This document shows positions 13,668 to 19,219 of a stretch of 19,219 bases of DNA, piece after piece. A program made the translations under genes and the position numbers. The stretch's first letter is position 1. Every line of letters begins with the position of its first letter. Source of the stretch: Ruminococcus flavefaciens (lineage in GTDB: Bacteria; Bacillota; Clostridia; Oscillospirales; Ruminococcaceae); NCBI GenBank assembly GCA_002309635.1, contig DBXO01000031.1:1-19219 (forward strand). Direction: 5' to 3'. The notes below the pieces were generated by a model. That model was given only the letters and a program-made list of their open reading frames with translations. It had not been told where the DNA came from and made no database searches.

Positions 13668-15266
13668 ATGAAGAATATACGCAGAATCATCGCACTTTCA
13701 CTTGCGATGACCATGATTTTCGGCTGCACAGCCGGAAAAAAGAAGAAAAAAAGCAAGATACAGAAGCCTGTATCCTATGAATCAACACTTACTGCGAACG
13801 ACTCATATGAAGCAGAAAAGGTCCCCCTCCCCGTACTTTCGATTGAAACTAAGAACAAGGGCCAAAACGCCACGGATTTTTATACAGAGCCTGTGGCCGC
13901 TCATGTTGCAAAACTTCTGAGATCCTGGGGAGAAAAGTGTGACGCTCCCGCCCCATATTACGAGGACTGCCTTATATCAATAACTGGCTCCGACGGCAAG
14001 GTCGAACTGCAGCCTGCCGATGCACAGGTCAAGGTACGGGGCAACTTTACAACTATGTATCCGAAAAAGCCTCTCAGGATAAAATTTGCTGAAAAACAGA
14101 GCGTTCTCGGTCTCAACGGAGACGCAGGATTCAAAAACTGGCTGCTTCTCGCCGAATACAAGGACTGCTCAATGCTGAGGAACAAGGCTACACTTTATGC
14201 AGCACGTCATATCCTCGGCGCTGACGGCCTTTACGCAGCTGACGCAGACTTCGTTCAGGTTGAGATAAACGGAGAATATGCCGGTCTTTATCTGCTAACA
14301 GAAATGCAGCAGGAGGTAAAGAAACGAGCCTATGCCACCAGGCCGAAGGACGGCTACACAGGTACAGACATCGGTTATTTTCTTGAGTTTGACGGCTATT
14401 TTGAAAACGAAGACGAGCTGCACAAGTTCCCTATCGACTATGCCGACAACGCTCCGCTGACTCCTTATGACGGCAATGGCGGCAGCGGCAAAACCATAAA
14501 GTGCCTTGACAATGACTTCAGCTATCTGGCAAATGAGATAGGATTTACCATAAAAAGCGATATATATTCTCAGGAGCAGCATGATTTCATTGCAAATTAC
14601 ATAAACAACGTTTATAAGATAATGTACGAAGCCGCATATAATCACAAAGCCTTTGTTTTCGACGACAAAAACGAAAATATTACCGAAAGCAGCGAGTTAA
14701 CACCTCAGCAGGCTGTGGAGAAGGTCGTTGACGTTGATTCACTTGCTGATATGTACATTATCCACGAACTTGCCTGCGATGCAGACGTTTCGTGGTCGAG
14801 CTTTTACATGGACATTGATTTCAGTCCCGGGCATATCAAACGCCTGACCTTTGAAGCTCCGTGGGACTTCGATTCCGCAATGGGCAACGTAACGACCATC
14901 GCTGATGGTAAGGGCTTTTACGCTTCAGATATAATCCCCGAAAGCAACAGTATAAACCCCTGGTTCGTACTTCTCGCCTATGAGGACTGGTATCAGGATA
15001 TGATAAAGGAAAAGTGGACAAAAGCCTACGACAACGGAGTATTTACCCGCGTCTGCCAGATGATCGAATCAGATACGGAAGTCCTTGCAGACGAGTTTAA
15101 GAAGAACTACGCAAAATGGCGGAACGACGCACATAAGCCTGAAAATGTCCTTTTTGAGCTTTCAGAACCCGAAGCGAACAACACTTCTCAGAAGGAATCG
15201 GCTGAATATCTGCTCGGATGGCTGCAAACAAGGATAGAATTCCTCAATTCACAGTGGCATAAATAA
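13668..15266 (+). CDS. CotH-kinase-family lipoprotein
   Basis: A 532-residue predicted surface lipoprotein. The ATG at 13668 is preferred over the in-frame ATG at 13653, because the latter overlaps the GAGG ribosome binding site. MKNIRRII, a hydrophobic core and IFGC give a lipoprotein signal with Cys20, followed by a Lys-rich stretch. The body matches the CotH family in order: VKVRGNFTTMYPKKPLRIKF near 120-140, NWLLLAEYKDCSMLRNKAT near 160, VQVEINGEYAGLYLLTEM near 205, and LTFEAPWDFDSAMGN near 395-410, where the DFD is the expected metal/ATP site. CotH of Bacillus is a spore-coat protein kinase; in ruminococci, CotH domains also occur in secreted and cellulosome-related proteins. Substrate unknown. 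Monocistronic, with its own promoter and terminator. Confidence 0.9.
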   Translation: MKNIRRIIALSLAMTMIFGCTAGKKKKKSKIQKPVSYESTLTANDSYEAEKVPLPVLSIETKNKGQNATDFYTEPVAAHVAKLLRSWGEKCDAPAPYYEDCLISITGSDGKVELQPADAQVKVRGNFTTMYPKKPLRIKFAEKQSVLGLNGDAGFKNWLLLAEYKDCSMLRNKATLYAARHILGADGLYAADADFVQVEINGEYAGLYLLTEMQQEVKKRAYATRPKDGYTGTDIGYFLEFDGYFENEDELHKFPIDYADNAPLTPYDGNGGSGKTIKCLDNDFSYLANEIGFTIKSDIYSQEQHDFIANYINNVYKIMYEAAYNHKAFVFDDKNENITESSELTPQQAVEKVVDVDSLADMYIIHELACDADVSWSSFYMDIDFSPGHIKRLTFEAPWDFDSAMGNVTTIADGKGFYASDIIPESNSINPWFVLLAYEDWYQDMIKEKWTKAYDNGVFTRVCQMIESDTEVLADEFKKNYAKWRNDAHKPENVLFELSEPEANNTSQKESAEYLLGWLQTRIEFLNSQWHK

Positions 15267-15279
15267 ACAAAGCATAACA

Positions 15280-15304
15280 AAAAGGGAGCTGAAAGCTCCC
15301 TTTT
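15280..15304. terminator. Bidirectional terminator between CotH and phosphatase genes
   Basis: AAAAGGGAGCT and AGCTCCCTTTT form an 11-bp stem with a GAA loop, with A- and T-rich flanks. It ends two bases before the phosphatase stop, so it serves both convergent units. Confidence 0.92.
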
Positions 15305-15305
15305 A

Positions 15306-15974
15306 TTATTCAAATATATCTTCTGCGCCGTCAATAATATCGGCTTTTGCTTTCTTCTGAAGAAGATCCCAGTTAGGCTTGCGGCTGCTGAGGTTGTGCG
15401 AGTCACTGCCGAAGATGTACGGATAACCGTCCTTTATGAGCGACTTCACAAAGCGCTTCTCCTTAAAGCTTTCAAAGGCTTCATTATTGAACTGCAATAC
15501 AGCATCCGTTCTGAGTACCTCCTCCAGCTCGGATTTACTGTAATACTCAAGGTATCTGTGGATATGGGCAAGTATGGGCGTAAGTCCGTACTCGCAGGCA
15601 ATATCGTTCACTTCTTCAAGCATCCAGTGCGAGAACTTCGCATATTGGAATTCCAGCAGTATATACTTTGTACCTGTGATACAGAGCTTATCTATGCCCT
15701 CAAGCTTACTTATACCATGTTCAACAGCTACCTCTGCTCCAAGTATTATCCCGGAATTGGAGGGATCGGCTTTTACGAGTTCCTCATAGGCACGCTGCCT
15801 TTTCTCAATGAATGAGTCAACGCTTTTTTCCCTGTGAGCATAGAAATGTGATGTTGAAACTATCCTGTCCACACCCTGCTCTTTCATCATTTTTATCATT
15901 TGCAGCGATGTATCGACGCTGTCAGAGCCATCGTCGATGTTGGGGAGTATATGACAATGATGATCAGTCAGCAT
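15306..15974 (-). CDS. PHP-type protein-tyrosine phosphatase, CpsB/YwqE family
   Basis: A 222-residue cytosolic metallo-phosphatase predicted to dephosphorylate the tyrosine kinase encoded just upstream. PHP metal ligands are visible: HHCH (His6, His8) in DHHCHILPNIDDGSD, His43 (TSHF), Glu81 (GAEV), Glu108 (LLEF), His137 (AHIHR), and Asp191 with His193 (GSDSH). It is somewhat shorter than the Bacillus relatives. The ATG overlaps the kinase gene's end by 11 bases, so the two are translationally coupled in one operon. No strong ribosome binding site is seen. These pairs control exopolysaccharide or capsule chain assembly in Firmicutes. Confidence 0.92.
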   Translation of the reverse strand: MLTDHHCHILPNIDDGSDSVDTSLQMIKMMKEQGVDRIVSTSHFYAHREKSVDSFIEKRQRAYEELVKADPSNSGIILGAEVAVEHGISKLEGIDKLCITGTKYILLEFQYAKFSHWMLEEVNDIACEYGLTPILAHIHRYLEYYSKSELEEVLRTDAVLQFNNEAFESFKEKRFVKSLIKDGYPYIFGSDSHNLSSRKPNWDLLQKKAKADIIDGAEDIFE

Positions 15975-17448
15975 CTGCTATTGCGCCTTTCTTTTCCTTA
16001 TTTTCCTTATTCTCCGTTTCGCTGTAGCCATAATCGGAATACTTCGACTTGTAGTACGATGAATGACGATTGGGCTCGATATAATTCATTACGAATCCGA
16101 GCATATTTGCCTGAGCAAGATCGAGCTGCTTCATACAGTTCTCGACATCGTCAACAGTGGTCTTGCTGTGCTTGAGAACAACAAGGATACCGTTGATATT
16201 GTCCTTCATTACCATAGCGTCACTTACCACGTTGATAGGCGGTGTATCGATGATGATATAGTCATATGCTATTGCAAACTGATTGAGTAGATAAGCGAAC
16301 TGCTCGGAAGCAAGGAGCTCCGAGGGGTTAGGAGGGGTAGGACCGCTGGGCAGCAGGTCGAGACCCTTCAATACGTTCTGCTTTATGGACTTTGAGGGAG
16401 TTGACTTCTTGATTATAAGTGTGGAAAGTCCCTCAGAATTCTTTACCTTGAAGGTCTTGTGCTGAACAGGCTTTCTCATATCAGCGTCGATCAGAAGCAC
16501 CTTACTGTCTGTCTGCGCAAAGGCTATAGCAACGTTTGCAGCAGTTGTTGACTTGCCCTCATTAGGATTCGGGCTTGAGATAGCAACTATCTTCTTATCT
16601 GATGTACCCATCGCAAACATTACGTTTGTACGGATAGATTTGTAGCTTTCGGAAACGTTGAAAGGGATCTTGGGATCTGAGATAAGGAATCTCACATCGC
16701 TCTCCTTCCTGCCACCCTTGTGCTTTCTGAAATCGCCGAATCTGTTGACTTCACCGAGGATAGCCTTCTTGTACTTCTTGCTGATTACATCTGCTTCCTT
16801 GACGGTGTTGTCGAAGAAGTCAATGATGAAGATAAGGAATACTATAATAAAGAATGCAGCAGCTGCGCCGAGAATGGTGTTCTTCTTAACGTTGGGACCA
16901 ACAGGATTGCTGTAGACCTTTGCCTTGTCGATAGTGTTGATAGATCCGACGCCAACAGCTTTTTCAACAAACTTCGGAGCTACAAGTGTGAGATCGTTGC
17001 AGACCGCAGCCGATACATTCGGGTTCTTTGTGACAGATGAAAGCTTTAATGCCGAAGTATCGGGCACTGATGTGATATTTATCGTTCTGCGCACCGATGA
17101 GGGCAATATCCTGCCGTTTGAAACTGTAAAGTTCTGGGAAAGAGTATCGATATCGAACTGATTGATAAGGAGACCTCCGACATCATCCATAACAGCATCG
17201 TCTCTCATAACCTCCATGTATGTATTAACAAGCTGCTTGGAGTTGGTGATGTTGTTCATATTGTTATTGTTGTCGCTGATTCCCGAATAGCTCTGCACAT
17301 ACATATTTATGTGGGATTCATACTGAAGCGGAAGCATGAATTTGGAGTAGCAGAATGCTGCCGCGCCTCCGAGTATCATGAAAAACAGGATCAGCCAGAT
17401 TTTTCCAAGCAAAAGCTTGACAAGGTCCTTGATAGTAATTTTATTCAT
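15964..17448 (-). CDS. Fused Wzz-type co-polymerase and BY-type tyrosine kinase
   Basis: A 494-residue membrane protein that likely regulates exopolysaccharide chain length and autophosphorylates on tyrosine. Transmembrane helices lie near 17-37 and 191-212, flanking an extracellular Wzz region. The cytoplasmic kinase has Walker A SPNPNEGKSTT (292-302, Lys299), Walker A' LLIDADMRKP (Asp321, Asp323) and Walker B YIIIDTPP (Asp401). The tail carries a tyrosine cluster (Tyr465, 466, 470, 473, 475) followed by a charged end. In Bacillus and Streptococcus the membrane and kinase parts are separate proteins; here they are fused as in Proteobacteria. GGGAG lies nine bases before the ATG, and a strong promoter is at 17543-17571. 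No polysaccharide biosynthesis genes adjoin. Confidence 0.94.
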   Translation of the reverse strand: MNKITIKDLVKLLLGKIWLILFFMILGGAAAFCYSKFMLPLQYESHINMYVQSYSGISDNNNNMNNITNSKQLVNTYMEVMRDDAVMDDVGGLLINQFDIDTLSQNFTVSNGRILPSSVRRTINITSVPDTSALKLSSVTKNPNVSAAVCNDLTLVAPKFVEKAVGVGSINTIDKAKVYSNPVGPNVKKNTILGAAAAFFIIVFLIFIIDFFDNTVKEADVISKKYKKAILGEVNRFGDFRKHKGGRKESDVRFLISDPKIPFNVSESYKSIRTNVMFAMGTSDKKIVAISSPNPNEGKSTTAANVAIAFAQTDSKVLLIDADMRKPVQHKTFKVKNSEGLSTLIIKKSTPSKSIKQNVLKGLDLLPSGPTPPNPSELLASEQFAYLLNQFAIAYDYIIIDTPPINVVSDAMVMKDNINGILVVLKHSKTTVDDVENCMKQLDLAQANMLGFVMNYIEPNRHSSYYKSKYSDYGYSETENKENKEKKGAIADAD

Positions 17449-17542
17449 CCTTGATTACTCCCTTTACACATTTCTCTAATAACCAAAATCCATTTTTAAC
17501 GCTGAAATAATTTATTAAAGTAAAATTATCACGTTCTTAAAA

Positions 17543-17571
17543 ATTGTATCACATTTCAGACTCAAAGTCAA
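17543..17571 (-). promoter_or_regulatory. Sigma-A promoter of the kinase/phosphatase operon
   Basis: On the minus strand, TTGACT (17566-17571), 17-base spacer, TACAAT (17543-17548) with TGA before the -10. The leader is about 90 nt. Confidence 0.87.
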
Positions 17572-17595
17572 GCGAAATCTCTGTATTACGCTTGA
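17568..17595. promoter_or_regulatory. Inverted repeat at the kinase promoter, possible operator
   Basis: TCAAGCG (17568-17574) and CGCTTGA (17589-17595) are separated by 14 bases. The first arm overlaps the -35 element. A second pair, GCGAAAT (17572) and ATTTCGC (17603), overlaps it. The placement suits a regulator of exopolysaccharide genes, but no protein can be named. Confidence 0.4.
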
Positions 17596-17644
17596 TTTGC
17601 GCATTTCGCATATATATTTCGTGTCAATGAAGTCTCCTTTTCAC

Positions 17645-17677
17645 AAAACATGAAAAGAGCGGCAGGGGCCGCTCTTT
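17645..17677 (-). terminator. Rho-independent terminator of the DAHP synthase gene
   Basis: On the minus strand, AAGAGCGGC and GCCGCTCTT (17655-17676) with a CCCT loop, followed by TTCATGTTTT. It lies about 35 bases after the stop codon. Confidence 0.9.
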
Positions 17678-17710
17678 ATACGCATTATAAGGTGTCCGAA
17701 GCAGGCATGA

Positions 17711-18739
17711 TCACAGCTTATCCGCAACATCAAGAATAAGCTTTTCTGTTTTCTCCCAGCCAAGACACGGATCCGTGATAGACTTGCCGTAGATATGCTC
17801 CTCTATCTTCTGTGAACCGTCCTCGATATAGCTTTCTATCATAAAGCCCTTTACGAGCTTGCGGATATCATCGTTGTATCTGCGGCTGCCCAGTACCTCC
17901 TTGACAATACGCGGCTGCTCAAAGGGATGCTTGCCCGAATTGCAGTGGTTTGTATCGATTATTGCAGCAGGATTCATAAATCCTTTCTGAACATAAAGCT
18001 GGTGAAGCATTTCAAGGTGCTCGTAGTGATAATTTGGCATACACTGACTGTGGTTATTCTCAAAGCCCCTGAGTATCGCATGAGCAAGCGGGTTGCCATT
18101 GGTGGATACCTCCCAGCCTCTGTAGAGGAAGGTATGGCCCGACTGAGCAGCCTCTATGGAGTTCATAAGAACGGCCATACTGCCGCTGACAGGATTCTTG
18201 AGACCGACAGGAACATTAAGTCCGCTTGCTGTAAGTCTGTGCTGCTGGTTCTCTACAGAACGTGCGCCTACAGCAACATAGCCGAGGAGATCATTGAGGT
18301 AACGGTGGTTCTCGGGATAAAGCATCTCGTCGGCACAGGTGAAGCCTGTCTCCTTTATAGCGCGGAGGTGAAGCTTACGTATAGCAACTATGCCCTTGTA
18401 CATATCCGGCTTCTGATCGGGATCGGGCTGATGGAGCATTCCCTTGTAGCCCTTTCCTGTTGTTCTCGGCTTATTTGTATATATTCTCGGAACAATGAGT
18501 ATCTTATCGCTTACCTTTTCCTGAACCTCCCTGAGACGGCAGATATAGTCCATAACGCTGTCCTCATGATCGGCAGAGCAGGGGCCGATGATAAGCAGGA
18601 GCCTGTCGTCCTTGCTTGCAATTACATCGGCTATCTGCGCATTTCTTGCAGCAATAACCTTTTCCAGCTCCTCAGAAACGGGGAATTCGCTCTTAACCTC
18701 GGCAGGTATAGGAAGCTTGCATTTAAAATTCATGTTCAT
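17711..18739 (-). CDS. Class I 3-deoxy-7-phosphoheptulonate (DAHP) synthase
   Basis: A 342-residue cytosolic enzyme that condenses phosphoenolpyruvate and erythrose 4-phosphate, the first step of the shikimate pathway to aromatic amino acids. It is of the AroF/AroG/AroH type. GPCSADHED (Cys54), RIYTNKPRTTGKGYKG (85-100), GARSVENQQHR (158-168), DTNHCNSGK (His265), Glu302 and GKSITDPCLGWE (Asp323) match the substrate and metal sites of the E. coli enzymes. Length is close to the usual 350 residues. The allosteric specificity (Phe, Tyr or Trp) cannot be read, so no letter is assigned. GAGAGAGG precedes the ATG by eight bases. It is monocistronic, with no other aro gene adjacent. Confidence 0.96.
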   Translation of the reverse strand: MNMNFKCKLPIPAEVKSEFPVSEELEKVIAARNAQIADVIASKDDRLLLIIGPCSADHEDSVMDYICRLREVQEKVSDKILIVPRIYTNKPRTTGKGYKGMLHQPDPDQKPDMYKGIVAIRKLHLRAIKETGFTCADEMLYPENHRYLNDLLGYVAVGARSVENQQHRLTASGLNVPVGLKNPVSGSMAVLMNSIEAAQSGHTFLYRGWEVSTNGNPLAHAILRGFENNHSQCMPNYHYEHLEMLHQLYVQKGFMNPAAIIDTNHCNSGKHPFEQPRIVKEVLGSRRYNDDIRKLVKGFMIESYIEDGSQKIEEHIYGKSITDPCLGWEKTEKLILDVADKL

Positions 18740-18813
18740 AAGATTAACCTCTCTCTTTATCCATTTTCTTTCTTATTCATATCAATCTCAGACGTCACAT
18801 CTTTATCCTATTT

Positions 18814-18842
18814 ATTATATCACATTCATTTTATGAAATCAA
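18814..18842 (-). promoter_or_regulatory. Sigma-A promoter of the DAHP synthase gene
   Basis: On the minus strand, TTGATT (18837-18842), 17-base spacer, TATAAT (18814-18819) preceded by TGA. The leader is about 70 nt; no T-box or attenuator fold was recognised in it. Confidence 0.83.
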
Positions 18843-18892
18843 CAACATATGACCTGCCGATAATAAAATATTGCATTTAACATATACCCTAT

Positions 18893-18929
18893 ATAAAAAT
18901 GAAAAGACAGCCGATATATACCGACTGCC
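18893..18929 (-). terminator. Terminator downstream of the CE4 gene
   Basis: On the minus strand, GGCAGTCGG and TCGGCTGTC pair (nine pairs including three G-U) around TATATA, followed by TTTTCATTTTTAT. It lies about 95 bases after the CE4 stop. Confidence 0.8.
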
Positions 18930-18968
18930 TTTCAGGGGATATTAAAATTTGGAGAAATCTTAATTGGT

Positions 18969-18997
18969 GTGCCGGTCACCGGTCAGATGACCGGCAC
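18969..18997 (-). other. Perfect 10-bp hairpin after the CE4 stop
   Basis: GTGCCGGTCA and TGACCGGCAC flank a 9-base loop, 27 bases after the stop codon. No T run follows on the minus strand, so it is not a classic terminator. It may be an RNA 3' end stabiliser or processing hairpin. Confidence 0.55.
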
Positions 18998-19024
18998 TGT
19001 TCAGTGTTAAATAATTACCTGCAA

Positions 19025-19219
19025 TCAAACGCGAGTATGTACCTGACCGCCTGCAAGAGTCTTGCCCTTTGCCTTTGCCAAATCAGAGATATTTACGTTC
19101 TGATAGCCGTTCTGTGCCAGCCAGGGGAGAACTTCCTCCATAGCAGCTGCTGTTGTAGCATAGTTCTCGTGGCAGAGTACGATAGCACCCTCGAGTGAAC
19201 CGTTCTGAGCTGCCTGCTT
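19025..19219 (-). CDS. C-terminal fragment of a CE4 polysaccharide deacetylase or acetyl-xylan esterase
   Basis: Only the last 64 residues and the stop codon are inside the window. EGAIVLCHENYATTAAAMEEVLPWLAQNG and the following YQNVNISDLAK segment match the end of the NodB/CE4 fold, with the His of LCHEN equivalent to the conserved motif-5 histidine. The protein ends shortly after this domain (GKTLAGGQVHTRV), so there is no C-terminal dockerin. CE4 enzymes remove acetyl groups from xylan, chitin or peptidoglycan; the xylanase at the other edge makes xylan plausible but does not prove it. Confidence 0.85.
   Translation of the reverse strand, partial: KQAAQNGSLEGAIVLCHENYATTAAAMEEVLPWLAQNGYQNVNISDLAKAKGKTLAGGQVHTRV

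Noticed and set aside
17927..18880. Plus-strand open frame of 317 codons
   Set aside because: It is antisense to the DAHP synthase, whose motifs are unmistakable, and has no domain signature or ribosome binding site.
18899..19198. 99-codon plus-strand frame at the right edge
   Set aside because: It is antisense to the CE4 fragment and runs through two hairpins.

Overview
The window looks like chromosomal DNA of a Gram-positive, fibre-degrading gut or rumen bacterium close to Ruminococcus, with R. flavefaciens the best guess. The left edge carries a secreted GH11 xylanase followed by an Asn/Gln/Trp-rich linker of the kind known from R. flavefaciens xylanases. The right edge carries the end of a CE4-type polysaccharide deacetylase or acetyl-xylan esterase. 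Nearly every gene has a GGAGG-type ribosome binding site, a sigma-A promoter with a 17-base spacer (usually with an extended TGN -10), and a rho-independent terminator. No tRNA, rRNA, insertion sequence, CRISPR array or phage gene was seen.

Left part (1-4967): the partial xylanase (-); a DUF2520 Rossmann protein (-); two tandem paralogues of unknown function, the first apparently cytosolic and the second a lipoprotein with a Thr/Glu-rich stalk (+); and a 67-residue single-pass membrane protein (-).

Middle part (5326-13521): a c-di-GMP signalling cluster. Two tandem soluble diguanylate cyclases with intact GGDEF motifs were duplicated together with their promoter. After a convergent two-gene operon comes a protein with a degenerate GGDEF domain (GGDNF) and an apparently intact EAL phosphodiesterase domain. 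The convergent operon encodes a small lipoprotein and an alpha/beta-hydrolase (DUF2974-type lipase fold) that ends in about 13 RTX calcium-binding nonapeptides. This is an unusual architecture for a Gram-positive, and no Sec signal or type I exporter is visible. The lipoprotein gene has a consensus promoter and a strong ribosome binding site, but the codon at the ideal start position is ACG.

Right part (13668-19219): a CotH-kinase-family lipoprotein (+) faces a two-gene operon (-). That operon encodes a fused Wzz/BY-kinase polysaccharide co-polymerase and its PHP-type tyrosine phosphatase (CpsB/YwqE family), with no glycosyltransferases nearby. A class I DAHP synthase (-) and the CE4 fragment (-) follow.

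The window is a mosaic of short, independently promoted units. Themes that recur are cell-surface and extracellular functions (xylan degradation, lipoproteins, CotH, exopolysaccharide control) and c-di-GMP turnover. Functional links between neighbouring units are inference from proximity.
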